DNA from: UBA2966 sp965242505
GTDB lineage: Bacteria; Pseudomonadota; Alphaproteobacteria; UBA2966
Assembly (NCBI GenBank): GCA_965242505.1
Contig: OZ251449.1
Location: forward strand, 3,162,001 to 3,226,000
Reading direction: 5' to 3'
DNA length: 64,000 bases
Shown: piece by piece, positions 1-8,836 of the stretch
How the letters are laid out: each line of letters starts with the position of its first letter
Numbering within the stretch: the stretch's first letter is position 1
The notes under the pieces: model-generated
Seen by the model: only the letters and a program-made list of their open reading frames with translations
Database searches by the model: none
What the model was told of the DNA's origin: nothing
Made by a program: the position numbers and the translations under genes

Positions 1-494
1 GCGCGAAACGCCTGTCTGGTCGGTACGAGACGATAAACTGGTGGACCAAGGGCGACGACTATACGTGGTATCTGGATCCTATCCGCGTGCCGTCGAAATA
101 CCCCAACAAGCGGCATTTCAAGGGACCTAACACCGGTAAGTTGTCCGGGAACCCGAAGGGCAAGAATCCGAGCGACGTGTGGATGTTCCCCAACGTCAAG
201 AATAATCATCCCGAAAAAACGGTTCATCCCTGCCAGTTCCCCGTGGAATTGGTGGAACGCCTTGTCCTGTCAATGACGGATGAAGGCGATGCCGTCTTCG
301 ATCCCTATATGGGCGTGGGCTCTTCCGCCGTCGCGGCTCTCAGGCATGGCCGTCACGCCTACGGGTGCGACATCGTGAGCGCGTATGTCGATATCGCCCG
401 CGAACGAGTCGAGGAGTTGAAGGCGGGAGTATTGAGGACACGGCCTATGGGCAAGCCCATCTACGATCCAGCTCTGCCCAACGGTGGGCATTGA
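1..494 (+). CDS. DNA methyltransferase, C-terminal part (5' end outside window)
   Basis: The frame is open from base 3, so the start lies outside the window; 163 residues are visible. They contain the end of an amino-methyltransferase (N6-adenine or N4-cytosine type). A motif X-like segment (HPCQFPVELVERL) is followed by the AdoMet-binding motif FDPYMGVGSS near base 297 and an acidic strand end (AYGCD). Having motifs X and I at the C-terminus is the order of beta-class enzymes, whose catalytic (D/N/S)PP(Y/W) motif would lie upstream of the window. The TGA stop overlaps the ATG of the downstream restriction endonuclease gene by one base, so the two are probably translationally coupled. It should protect the sites cut by that enzyme. 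Specificity cannot be read from this fragment; RGATCY or AGATCT is inferred only from the partner. Confidence 0.85.
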   Translation, partial: AKRLSGRYETINWWTKGDDYTWYLDPIRVPSKYPNKRHFKGPNTGKLSGNPKGKNPSDVWMFPNVKNNHPEKTVHPCQFPVELVERLVLSMTDEGDAVFDPYMGVGSSAVAALRHGRHAYGCDIVSAYVDIARERVEELKAGVLRTRPMGKPIYDPALPNGGH

Positions 495-1105
495 TGAAGG
501 TCGGCGCCCGTTACTCCCACCTGAACGGAGAAGAATATCTTCTGGTCCATAAGCCCGGGCTTTGGACAGAGATCAACGAGGTGATCTCCGAAGTGGATGC
601 GATGTCATGCAAGACCAAGAAGTCCAAGGAAAAGACCATGCTGGGAAAGTTGCTTTACTCTCCCACCGCAATGAATGCCGTGTTCAAATCCGGTCTCAGG
701 GCAAGGGGGTGGAGCGAACGACGCAAGACGTTCTGGGTTACGGACGATGAGAAACTATTACGTGGGATCCATGGTTTGCGGGAAGACGATCAGAGAAAAG
801 CCATCGAACATGCGGGGCGCAAGCCGATCATGTCCTACAATCAGACGGACTTCGTGAAAGATCGGGTGGCGGTAGAGGTCCAGTTCGGAAAGTATGCGTT
901 CGTGGCGCACGATCTGTTCGTGAAACACCTAACCTTTTTCGTATCGGATATAATCGACGTGGGTATCGAGATATTGCCTATGAAATCGCTGGAAAAAGAG
1001 ATGTCCAGTGGAGTGCCCTACTACGAGCGTGATCTGCTGAACGTTCTCAGGCAAGGCCGCGGCGTTCCCGCCGTGCCACTGGTGCTGATCGGCGTTCTTC
1101 CATAG
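494..1105 (+). CDS. BglII/BstYI-family type II restriction endonuclease
   Basis: This 203-residue protein resembles BglII in length and in its active-site block. Residues 119-130 read DFVKDRVAVEVQ, giving Asp119-x8-Glu128-x-Gln130. That is the spacing of Asp84, Glu93 and Gln95 in BglII, and the following hydrophobic segment (FGKYAFV) also matches the family. An N-terminal KPGLWTEINEV segment and a GW pair near residue 72 line up with BglII as well. The start is the ATG that overlaps the methyltransferase TGA; the frame extends further upstream, but that stretch lies inside the methyltransferase gene. Composition is visibly more AT-rich than in neighbouring genes, suggesting acquisition by transfer. 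The cleaved sequence is probably AGATCT or RGATCY by homology, which is inference. AGATCT occurs in the window (for example 2169 and 4084), so host DNA would need methylation. Confidence 0.85.
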   Translation: MKVGARYSHLNGEEYLLVHKPGLWTEINEVISEVDAMSCKTKKSKEKTMLGKLLYSPTAMNAVFKSGLRARGWSERRKTFWVTDDEKLLRGIHGLREDDQRKAIEHAGRKPIMSYNQTDFVKDRVAVEVQFGKYAFVAHDLFVKHLTFFVSDIIDVGIEILPMKSLEKEMSSGVPYYERDLLNVLRQGRGVPAVPLVLIGVLP

Positions 1106-1188
1106 GGGAAACGCATGACGGACGGAATCCGGGGCTCCGAATTGCTTGTTCGGCGCATGGTCTCCCTTTCTCGGAGAGCCATGTCCAT

Positions 1189-2238
1189 TCACCCCGCCCT
1201 CAGCTCCATCAACGTGTCGTAGAGAGAACGCGGGATCGCGATGCCCTCGGTCAGCGTGCGCCGGCGCGCCGCGTAGCGTCGGTCCGAGGGCAGGCGCGCG
1301 CCGTCCTGTTCGAGGATATTCCCGAACAGGCCCTCGGCGTGGGCGAACTGGGCGGCGCGTCCGTCGTCGCCCCCGTCTTCTCCCGCGCAGCGCGCCGGGT
1401 CGATGGCGAGCACGAACTCGCCGCCCTTCGACGGGCCGCCATCGCCGTTGTCGCGCTCGCCCGCCTCGTAACTGAAGAGATCGCCGATCAGGGCGCCGGC
1501 CAGCAACTCCACCATCAGGGCGAGCGCCGCCCCCTTGTACCCTCCGAAAGGCAGTTGCGCGCCCGCGAGGCCGGCCGCCGGATCGGTCGTGGGGTTGCCG
1601 TCCGGGTCGATGGCCCAGCCCTCCGGAATGGACTTGCCGTCGCGCTCGTGGATCATGATCTCGCCTCGGGCGCAGGCGGCGGTCGCCTGATCGAACACCA
1701 TCGGCGGGCGGCCCTCCCCTCGCGGCCAGGCGAAAGCGATCGGATTGGTGCCGTAGAGGGGGCGGATCCCGCCCGCAGGCGCCACACAGGGGATGTAACC
1801 GGTGCAGGCGAAGGCCGCCAACCCTCGCTCGGCGAGCGCCTCGGTCTCCGGCCACAACGCGGCGAAGTGATAGCCGTTGACGAGCGCCAGCACGGCGATG
1901 CCCTGCGCGCGAGCCTTCGCGACCAGCGGCTCGCGACCGACCTTCAGCGCGAGAGGGGCGAAGCCGTTGCCGGCGTCCACCTGCACCACCCCCGGCGCCA
2001 GGTCGCGCGCCACCGGCGCGGCGTCGGGGGTGACCTTGCCGCTCTTCACGGAGGCCACGTAGCCGGGCACGCGGAAAAGCCCATGCGACTTGCAGTCGTC
2101 GCGCTCGGCCGCGGCGACCGTATCGGCGACGGCCGTCGCCTGGTCCCCGGACAGCCCGTGGGCGTCGAAGATCTCCATGGCCAGCGCATGGACCTCATCG
2201 AGGGTGAGATAGGCGAGTTCCGGCGTGGGCGACGACAT
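1189..2238 (-). CDS. Ldh family (malate/L-lactate dehydrogenase type 2) oxidoreductase
   Basis: A 349-residue NAD(P)H-dependent oxidoreductase of the malate/lactate/ureidoglycolate/delta-1-piperideine-2-carboxylate family, which reduces 2-oxo acids or cyclic imino acids. Seen: the family signature SHGLFR with the conserved histidine (His52), GTNPIAFAWP in the nucleotide-binding part, and GGYKGAALALMVELLAG toward the C-terminus. The start at MSSPTPELAY fits the usual N-terminus; an in-frame extension upstream is low-complexity and lacks a family match. It lies 98 bp downstream of hyuB on the same strand and may be co-transcribed with hyuAB, suggesting use of a 2-oxo or imino acid formed in amide/hydantoin catabolism. 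The substrate cannot be fixed from sequence. Confidence 0.88.
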   Translation of the reverse strand: MSSPTPELAYLTLDEVHALAMEIFDAHGLSGDQATAVADTVAAAERDDCKSHGLFRVPGYVASVKSGKVTPDAAPVARDLAPGVVQVDAGNGFAPLALKVGREPLVAKARAQGIAVLALVNGYHFAALWPETEALAERGLAAFACTGYIPCVAPAGGIRPLYGTNPIAFAWPRGEGRPPMVFDQATAACARGEIMIHERDGKSIPEGWAIDPDGNPTTDPAAGLAGAQLPFGGYKGAALALMVELLAGALIGDLFSYEAGERDNGDGGPSKGGEFVLAIDPARCAGEDGGDDGRAAQFAHAEGLFGNILEQDGARLPSDRRYAARRRTLTEGIAIPRSLYDTLMELRAG

Positions 2239-2336
2239 GGGGCGCTCCGTGGACGAGGGCGGGGGACCGGAGGAACATACCGGATGCGCTCCCTTGCGTT
2301 CAGGCCTCGGGGCGGGCAAGGGGATGGGATCCCTAT

Positions 2337-3935
2337 TCAGACCAGTCCCAAGCGACGGTCCTCGGTGGCCTTATCCGGCGGCCGGTCGGCGGGGTCGCCG
2401 AAACCGCCGCCGCCGGCCTCGTAGCGTTCGAGGGTCTCGCCGGGCCGCAGGACGAAGCGCCCTTTCCGGGCGACTTTCCGGCCGTTGACGCAGATCGCCC
2501 GGGCGGCGCCCGGCCCGCCGCCGAACAGGCCTTGCGCCGGATAGTCGGTGCGCACGCCCATGACGTCGACGACGAGGTCGTGGCCGGTGTCGTTACGCAT
2601 GAACACTTCCTGTCCGAGACCGCCGCGCGCGGCTCCGTCGCCGCCGGAACCCGGGCGCAAGGCCTTGCGCGTGATCGCGATGCCGGTCGTCGCCTCCCAG
2701 ACCTCGACGGGGATCGCCGCATTGGACGACGGGGTGGAAAGGGTCGGCTCGCCGTCGTTGCCGTCGGCGGCGCCGAAGCCGCCGGAGGCGAAATGGAGGG
2801 TGGCGAAGGGACGGCCGTCGCGGCGGGCGCCGCGAAAGGCGACCATGGCGATCATGCCGGAGTCGGCTTGCACGGCCCTGGGCGCCACGGGGGCGAGCGC
2901 CCGGAAGATCAGCGTGGGCAGGAACCAGCCGACCGAGTGGCGGGCCGCGACGGCGCAGGGCGGCCGGGCATTGAGGATCGAGCCTTCGGGCGCGCTCACG
3001 GAGATCGCCTGTGTCACGCCTCCGTTGTTGGGGATTGCGGCCGCGGCGACGCACTTGACGGCGTGGATGGAGTAGCCGTTGGTGAAGCAGAAGGGGACGT
3101 TGATGCCGTGGCGCACGCAGGCGTCGGCGCCGGCGTAGTCGATGGCGATGGAATCGCCCCGGACGGTGACTGCGCACCGCAGGGTCAGCGGCGAATCGAC
3201 GCCCTCGATCGTCATCTCGGCCGGATAGACGCCGTCGGGTATCTCGCCGATCCGGCTCCGCACGGCGCGTTCCGAAAAGGCGCGGATCTGGCGACTCAAG
3301 GACGTGAGGTCGGCGATGGCGTACTCGTCCATGAAGGCGTCGAGTCGGCGCCCGAGCACGTTCACGCAGGCGACGTTGGCCATGACGTCGCCCATGACCT
3401 GCTCGGGCGCGCGGACGTTGACGCGCAGCAGATCGACGAGCAGCCGATCGAGCCGGCCGCCGCGCGCCAGCTTGAGAACCGGCAGGCGCAGTCCTTCCTG
3501 ATAGATTTCCGTGGCTTCGCCACCGAAGCCCTGGCCGCCGACGTCGGGCAGGTGCGTGACCGAGAGGGCGTAGGCGACGACGCGGCCGCCGCGGAATACC
3601 GGCGCCATGACGTTGATGTCGTAAGTATGGCCGGTGCCCATCCAGGGATCGTTGGTGACCACGACGTCCCCCGGCGCGAGGGTCTCGGGCGGGAACCTGG
3701 CGAGCATGTGGGCGAGCGTCGCGGGGGCCGAACCGGTGAAGGAGGGGATCGAGTGAGTCCCCTGCGCCAGGAGTTCGCCGTCGGTATCGAGCAGCATGAC
3801 CGAGAGATCGTGGGCCTCGCGAACCACGGTCGAGAAGGCGGCGCGGACCAGGGTCGACACCCCCTCGTCGGCGATGCCGACGAGCCGGTCCCAGAGGATC
3901 TTGAGACTGACCGGGTCGTGGTTCGGCGTCGTCAC
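2337..3935 (-). CDS. hyuB: Hydantoinase/oxoprolinase B subunit (HyuB)
   Basis: A 532-residue protein of the hydantoinase B/oxoprolinase family, the partner of HyuA in ATP-dependent opening of hydantoin or 5-oxoproline-type rings. Family features include an N-terminal VSLKILWDRL, the segment TNDPWMGTGHTYDIN, and a glycine-rich C-terminus ending in the typical AGGGGFGDP. I chose the GTG at 3935 because its GTGA overlaps the hyuA stop (TGA at 3934-3932) and the protein then has family length. The same frame stays open far upstream, but that part is antisense-like sequence within hyuA. Together with hyuA it forms an operon. Substrate could be an N-methylhydantoin, 5-oxoproline or a related lactam. 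Confidence 0.9.
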   Translation of the reverse strand: MTTPNHDPVSLKILWDRLVGIADEGVSTLVRAAFSTVVREAHDLSVMLLDTDGELLAQGTHSIPSFTGSAPATLAHMLARFPPETLAPGDVVVTNDPWMGTGHTYDINVMAPVFRGGRVVAYALSVTHLPDVGGQGFGGEATEIYQEGLRLPVLKLARGGRLDRLLVDLLRVNVRAPEQVMGDVMANVACVNVLGRRLDAFMDEYAIADLTSLSRQIRAFSERAVRSRIGEIPDGVYPAEMTIEGVDSPLTLRCAVTVRGDSIAIDYAGADACVRHGINVPFCFTNGYSIHAVKCVAAAAIPNNGGVTQAISVSAPEGSILNARPPCAVAARHSVGWFLPTLIFRALAPVAPRAVQADSGMIAMVAFRGARRDGRPFATLHFASGGFGAADGNDGEPTLSTPSSNAAIPVEVWEATTGIAITRKALRPGSGGDGAARGGLGQEVFMRNDTGHDLVVDVMGVRTDYPAQGLFGGGPGAARAICVNGRKVARKGRFVLRPGETLERYEAGGGGFGDPADRPPDKATEDRRLGLV

Positions 3936-6103
3936 GCGGAAACGGCCTCGCCGGCCTCCGCCAGAGCGTCGGCGGGACCGGCGGCGAGATCGACGACGAG
4001 ATTGCGGCGCGCGTCGGTTCGCGCCGTATCGCCGGGACCGACGATGCAGGTGGATTCGCGTTCCTCTATCAGCGCCGGGCCGGAGATCTCGGCGCCGGGC
4101 GCCAGCGCCATGCGGTCGTAGACCGAGGCCTCGACGAAGCCGCCGGCCTCCGGGAAGTAAGCGGGGCGCGTTCCCTTGCGGGCCGCGTCCACCGACGCCT
4201 CGCCGGACGCGCCGCCTTCGCCGGCGCCGGAAACCGCATACCCTCGCGACGCCTCGGTCTCGGGGCCGGTGGCCTCGACCTTCCAGTTCATCACCTCGAG
4301 GGACTCCTCGAGCAGCACGTCGGAGAAGACCTCGGCGTAGCGAGCTTCGAACAACTCTCGCAGGCGGGGGCGCAGCTCCGAGACGCCCGCCAGGTCGGGC
4401 CCGCCGCGAACCGGCAAGGTCACCTCGATCTCGTAACCCTGGCCGTGGTAGCGCATGTCGAGCCGGAGCGTAACCTGGATGTCGCTCTCGGACACGCCGG
4501 CGCCGGCGAGATGCCCGCAGGCCTCGTCGACGGGAAGCCGCAGGTAGCGTTCGACCCAGTCGTCGTCCAGATCGTCCAGGAAAACGAGATTGGACCGGAG
4601 CACCTCGAAGGAGAGCGGTGAGACCAGCAGGCCGAGGGCGGACATGACGCCGGCGGCGAGCGGGAAGACGACGCGCGGGATGCGGAGCTTGCGGGCGACG
4701 CCGGCGGCATGGACCGGGCCGGAGCCGCCGAAGGCCACCATCGAGCAGCCGCGGTAGTCGAAGCCCCGCTCGGAGGCGTGGATACGAAAGGCGCGGGCGA
4801 TGTCCTCGTCGACGATCTCGTGGATGCCCCAGGCGGCCCGGGTCGGCGCCAGGCCGAGCGGCTTCGCCACGCGCTCCGCGATGGCGTTTTCCGCCGCCGC
4901 CTTGTCCAGACGCATCTCGCCGCCGAGGAAGAAATCGGGATCGAGATAGCCGAGCACGACGTTGGCGTCGGTGAGGGTGGCCCGGGCGCCGCCCCGCCCG
5001 TAGCAGGCCGGGCCCGGATCCGCGCCCGCGGAGCGCGGACCCACCTGGATCAGGCCGCGGTCGTCGACTTCGGCGATGGAGCCGCCGCCGGCCCCGATCT
5101 CGATCATGTCGATCGTCGGCACCTTCACCAGCAAACCCGAGCCTTTCTTGAACTCGCGCACCCGGGCGACCTCCAGCTCGTATTTCTTGAGCGGCGCGCC
5201 GCCGCGAACCAGGGCGCCCTTGGCCGTCGTGCCTCCCATGTCGAAACCGAGCGCGTCGGGGATCCCGAGCGCGCGGGCGTGGTGCGCGGACATCAGCGCC
5301 CCCGCGGCGGGACCCGATTCCATCATGCGCACCGGAAAGCGGCGCGCGATGTCCGGGGTCACGGCGCCGCCGTTCGAGGTCATCATGTAGAAGCGGCCGA
5401 TGATGCCGAGGTCGTCGAGACCCTGCTCGAGACGCAGGAGGTAACGGTCGAACATGGGCCGCGTGTAGGCGTTGATCATGGTCGTCGTCCACCGCTCGTA
5501 CTCGCGCATCTGAGGAAAGACCTCCGACGAGGTGGAGACGTAGAGGTCGGGAAACTCCCGCGCGCAGAGCTCCTTGACCGCGTCCTCATGACGGGAATCG
5601 AGATAGGAGTGGAGGAAGCAGACCGCGAGCGCCTCGATGCCGTGCGCGTCGACGAGGCCCTGGATGGCGGCGCGGGCCGCGTCGACGCGGAGCGGCGTCT
5701 GGACGTCCCCCTCGTGGCCGATGCGCTCGGGCGCCTCGGCGCGCATGTACCGGGGCACCACCGGCGGCGGATACCGGAGGCGCAGATCGAACATGTCGTA
5801 GCGCAGCTCGAGCCGCATGTCGGGGATGTCCATGAAGCCTTCGGTCGCCAACATGCCGGTCGCGGCGCCGCGGCGCTCGATCACGGCGTTGGTCACGAGC
5901 GTCGTGCCGTGGATAACGGCGTCGACGCCGGACACGGCGACATCGTTATCCGCGAGCATGGCGGCGATGCCGTCGAGCACGGCGGTCGAAGGGTCGTCCG
6001 GCGTCGTCAGCCGCTTGTGGATCGCCATGACGCGGCTCGACTCGTCGAACAGCGCGAAATCGGTGAACGTGCCGCCGATGTCGACCCCGATGCGATAAGG
6101 CAT
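3932..6103 (-). CDS. hyuA: Hydantoinase/oxoprolinase A subunit (HyuA)
   Basis: A 723-residue HyuA-family ATPase subunit. The N-terminal phosphate-binding segment RIGVDIGGTFTDF and the central GFDMGGTTAKG are the two ASKHA-type nucleotide-binding signatures of the family. A C-terminal acetophenone-carboxylase/hydantoinase-A-like domain follows. It should supply ATP-dependent activation while HyuB completes the active complex. The start ATG at 6103 is preceded by a GGGGAG ribosome-binding site. The gene is first in a minus-strand operon with hyuB and probably the Ldh-type dehydrogenase. Acetone-carboxylase or acetophenone-carboxylase subunits are related alternatives, but no gamma/delta subunit genes are nearby, so the hydantoinase/oxoprolinase reading is preferred. 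Confidence 0.9.
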   Translation of the reverse strand: MPYRIGVDIGGTFTDFALFDESSRVMAIHKRLTTPDDPSTAVLDGIAAMLADNDVAVSGVDAVIHGTTLVTNAVIERRGAATGMLATEGFMDIPDMRLELRYDMFDLRLRYPPPVVPRYMRAEAPERIGHEGDVQTPLRVDAARAAIQGLVDAHGIEALAVCFLHSYLDSRHEDAVKELCAREFPDLYVSTSSEVFPQMREYERWTTTMINAYTRPMFDRYLLRLEQGLDDLGIIGRFYMMTSNGGAVTPDIARRFPVRMMESGPAAGALMSAHHARALGIPDALGFDMGGTTAKGALVRGGAPLKKYELEVARVREFKKGSGLLVKVPTIDMIEIGAGGGSIAEVDDRGLIQVGPRSAGADPGPACYGRGGARATLTDANVVLGYLDPDFFLGGEMRLDKAAAENAIAERVAKPLGLAPTRAAWGIHEIVDEDIARAFRIHASERGFDYRGCSMVAFGGSGPVHAAGVARKLRIPRVVFPLAAGVMSALGLLVSPLSFEVLRSNLVFLDDLDDDWVERYLRLPVDEACGHLAGAGVSESDIQVTLRLDMRYHGQGYEIEVTLPVRGGPDLAGVSELRPRLRELFEARYAEVFSDVLLEESLEVMNWKVEATGPETEASRGYAVSGAGEGGASGEASVDAARKGTRPAYFPEAGGFVEASVYDRMALAPGAEISGPALIEERESTCIVGPGDTARTDARRNLVVDLAAGPADALAEAGEAVSA

Positions 6104-6218
6104 GTCCGCTCCCCGTCGGCGTCGGATTCGAGATCCGGCCCCCAGTCGGGTTTCAATTTAACTTGCCGGACCGCAGGGCGCCAACGACGGGCGGTTTCCC
6201 TCGTGAAACGAGGTCAGC

Positions 6219-6464
6219 CGGCGTTTCTCATACCGGCAGGGATCGAGGATTGCGCGGCGTTGCGGGGCCGCGCGAACCCCCTCCCGACCTCCCCCCTGTC
6301 AGGGAGGAGGAGCGTCGACGGCCCCTCCGTCCCCCTTCTTCTCCCTCCCCCTTGCAGGGGGAGGGTCGGGGTGGGGGTCGCGTCAGGGGGGAGAGCGCGA
6401 ACGGACCCTGTGGCGCCCCCGTCGCCGGATGAAGCTCGTGGACAAGCAGTATGAGAAATGCGGG
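6219..6464 (+). repeat. Dispersed palindromic repeat, copy A (complete)
   Basis: This copy fills most of the 492-bp gap between hyuA and the D12 methyltransferase gene. Its ends are inverted: GCGTTTCTCATAC at the left and GTATGAGAAATGCGGG at the right. Inside are a hairpin around CCTGTCAGG, one 23-bp unit (6301-6323), a second hairpin (stem CCCTCCCCC, loop TTGCA), and a plus-strand G-quadruplex motif at 6357-6377 (G5, A, G3, TC, G4, T, G5). The flanks 6104-6218 and 6465-6595 hold nothing else I recognise beyond the hyuA leader. Confidence 0.9.
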
Positions 6465-6595
6465 TCAGCCCCGCGGAACCGGGTTTCGAGCCTTCGTTTC
6501 CCGGACCGTATGGAAAGCCAATCGTTCCCGGCTTCGGGACGCGGGCATGAGGCCGAACGGTTCTCCGAACCACTCCGCGATTCCGTATCGCTCCG

Positions 6596-7471
6596 TCATG
6601 CGAACAGCGGCTCGGGCGTGACGACCAGTTCCGGCAATCGGTCGTGGTGCGTGTTCTTCATCGACAGGCGGACGGCGCTGAAGCCATATCGTTCGACGAG
6701 TTCGACGATTTCAGGGGCGGCGTCATAGGTCATCAGAAAGTTCGAACCGTGATCCGCCAGCATCCGGAACAAGGCCGGATGGTCGATTTCCGAATGCGCG
6801 TATAGCCGCGTCCCCGCCCGCTTGCCGCCCTCCGCGGTGTAGGGAGGGTCGAGGAAGACCGCGGCCCGGCGCCCCCAGCCATGCAGAAGCGCGGGCAGGA
6901 TCTTCATGCCGTCGCCCTCGCAGAAGGCGATCCGGTCGGCGACGTCTCCGATCGCGGCCAGACGCGACGCGAGGGTTTCGGGATACCAGCGCGACGACAC
7001 GCCCTTGCCGTTTTCGCCACGTCGGGAGAACGAGGCGCCCGGAGCGAGGATGCCGCCGCGCCGGGTTCGGTTCAGAACCAGGGTGCGGAACCCGTGCTCC
7101 GCGACGGTTCCTGGCGCCGAGCGCGCGATCCCGTCCAGGTTCTCGCGGGTCGGCCGGAATTGCCGCACCCGCTCCCCCAAGGCCGCGCCGCTCTCGAGCG
7201 CGGCCCTCCAGAACGCCGCGACGTCGCGGTCGAGCTCGATCATCACGACGCTGGGGGCCAGCCCTTCCATGATCGCCGTCAACGACACGATCCCGCCGCC
7301 GGCGAACGGTTCGATCAACACCTCGGGCGCGGTCGATCCCAGCCACTCCCGGATATGCGGAATCATCCACGTCTTCCCGCCGGGGTAGCGAAGGGGGCTG
7401 CGCTGGGGAACCGCCGCGACGTTGACGACCGGGACGAGGGACGGAGGGAAGGCGGCCGCAAGGCCGCTCAT
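6596..7471 (-). CDS. D12-class DNA N6-adenine methyltransferase
   Basis: An alpha-class (Dam/MethyltransfD12) DNA adenine methyltransferase of 291 residues from the chosen start. Seen in order: the family-typical RYPGGK near the N-terminus, the AdoMet motif EPFAGGGIVSL, an IELDRD acidic strand, and the catalytic DPPY inside AVFLDPPYTAEGG. I prefer the ATG at 7471 because AAGGA lies about 10 bases upstream; the frame also allows starts at 7540 (314 residues) and 7504. No restriction gene adjoins it, so it looks like an orphan methylase acting in regulation, self-protection or as a mobile-element remnant. Its site is not predictable. It lies about 5 kb from the BglII-like system, but seven residues of shared logic are not evidence that they work together. 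Confidence 0.85.
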   Translation of the reverse strand: MSGLAAAFPPSLVPVVNVAAVPQRSPLRYPGGKTWMIPHIREWLGSTAPEVLIEPFAGGGIVSLTAIMEGLAPSVVMIELDRDVAAFWRAALESGAALGERVRQFRPTRENLDGIARSAPGTVAEHGFRTLVLNRTRRGGILAPGASFSRRGENGKGVSSRWYPETLASRLAAIGDVADRIAFCEGDGMKILPALLHGWGRRAAVFLDPPYTAEGGKRAGTRLYAHSEIDHPALFRMLADHGSNFLMTYDAAPEIVELVERYGFSAVRLSMKNTHHDRLPELVVTPEPLFA

Positions 7472-7794
7472 GCGACCCGTTTCCTTACGCCTGGCCTTGA
7501 GCATGTTCTCGCGCCCGCCATCCCTGCCTGTCGCATTCATCCCGACCGAGCCGAAGAATCACAACCCCTCCCCGGCGCTGAAACCTTCCCCGGACGAGCC
7601 ATGCCAGCGCCCGGTGGTGCGGGGCTCCCGATAGAGCCTCATGCCGGACTTCCGTTCAAGATCGGTCGCCATCATAAGGATCTCTCCGGGGATTCCCGAA
7701 GAGGTTTCTTCCCGACCGAGTGGAAGGAACAGGCCGGGATTCCATATAACTCGATGCTTGGGACTCGGCTTCAGTCCTCCGCGGGAGGCCGATC
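7472..7794. other. Non-coding gap between D12 methylase and nitronate monooxygenase genes
   Basis: This is a divergent upstream region serving both genes. A TATAAC hexamer at 7747 could be a -10 element for the plus-strand gene, but no good -35 lies 16-18 bases upstream. The upstream part may encode the methylase N-terminus if its longer start is used. No repeat or RNA gene is visible. Confidence 0.5.
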
Positions 7795-8775
7795 ATGACC
7801 TTGAAGACCGCGCTTACCGAGGCGCTGGACATCACGCACCCCATCGTCTCCGCCCCCATGGCCGCGGTGGCGGGCGGAGCCTTGGCGGCCGCCGTCACCA
7901 GGGCCGGAGGCCTCGGCCTCATCGGCGGCGGTTACGGGGACCGGAACTGGATCGAGCGCGAGCTGCGGGCGGCGGGCAACGCCCGCGTCGGGATCGGCTT
8001 CATCACCTGGCGGCTGGCCGACCGGCCGGAGCTGCTCGACATGGCTCTCGAGCGCGCGCCGGCGGCGGTGTTCCTGTCCTTCGGCGATCCGGCGCCCTTC
8101 GCCGCCCGCGCCAGGGAGGCCGGCGTCCCCGTCATCTGTCAGGTGCAGACGCTGAAGCACGCGCGCTCGGCCGCGCGCGCCGGGGCCGACGTCGTGGTCG
8201 CGCAAGGCGCCGAGGCCGGCGGGCACGGCGGCGCCCGAACGACCATGACGCTGACGCCGGCGGTCGTGGACGCGGTCGCCCCGCTGCCGGTCATCGCCGC
8301 GGGCGGTATTTCCGACGGGCGTGGGCTGGCGGCCGCGCTGGCCCTGGGCGCGGCGGGCGTGCTCATCGGCACCCGATTCTTCGCCACGCGCGAGGCGCTG
8401 GGGCACGAGAACACGAAGGCCCGGCTGGTGTCGGCGGGCGGAGACGACACGGTGCGCACCAACGTGTTCGACATCGCGCGCGAGCTGCCCTGGCCGGAGC
8501 CGTACCGGATCCGCGCGGTGCGCAACAGGTTCTTCGACCGCTGGAACGGCGCCGAGGACGCGCTGCGCAAGGAGATCGCGGACGCGACGGCCTCTCCCGC
8601 CGACGCCTTCCAGGCGGCGCAGCGGTTCGGCGATACGGAAGAGGGCCTGGTCGCGGGCGGCCAGGGGCTCGACCTCGTGCGCGCGGTCGAGCCGGCGGGC
8701 GAGCTGGTCGCCCGGATCGCGGCGGACGCCGAGCGGACCCTCGCCGCCTGCGCGTCCCTGTCGGCTTCCCCCTGA
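7795..8775 (+). CDS. Nitronate monooxygenase (NMO/2-nitropropane dioxygenase family)
   Basis: A 326-residue FMN-dependent TIM-barrel enzyme that oxidises alkyl nitronates to carbonyl compounds and nitrite. Evidence is the N-terminal THPIVSAPMAAVAGG, GLGLIGGGYGD, the FMN-binding AQGAEAGGHGG with His144, and the phosphate-binding PVIAAGGISDGRGLAAALALGA followed by GVLIGTRF. It has full family length, and a GGGAGG ribosome-binding site lies just before the ATG. The next gene, ridA, follows after 61 bp on the same strand. The role is probably detoxification of propionate-3-nitronate or similar. FabK-type enoyl-ACP reductase is the main related alternative, but the GGHGG motif fits NMO better. Confidence 0.9.
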   Translation: MTLKTALTEALDITHPIVSAPMAAVAGGALAAAVTRAGGLGLIGGGYGDRNWIERELRAAGNARVGIGFITWRLADRPELLDMALERAPAAVFLSFGDPAPFAARAREAGVPVICQVQTLKHARSAARAGADVVVAQGAEAGGHGGARTTMTLTPAVVDAVAPLPVIAAGGISDGRGLAAALALGAAGVLIGTRFFATREALGHENTKARLVSAGGDDTVRTNVFDIARELPWPEPYRIRAVRNRFFDRWNGAEDALRKEIADATASPADAFQAAQRFGDTEEGLVAGGQGLDLVRAVEPAGELVARIAADAERTLAACASLSASP

Positions 8776-8836
8776 AGGCGGTTCCTATATGATCGGCGAA
8801 CGTTTGCCGCACCACGAATCGCCGGAGGACAAGCCG

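Noticed and set aside
365..493. Longer N-terminus for the restriction endonuclease
   Set aside because: That stretch lies inside the methylase gene, has no similarity to BglII-type proteins, and an overlapping ATG with the right length exists at 494.
2532..4121. Long plus-strand frame opposite hyuB and hyuA
   Set aside because: It mirrors the real genes' codon structure in GC-rich DNA, and no family motifs appear.
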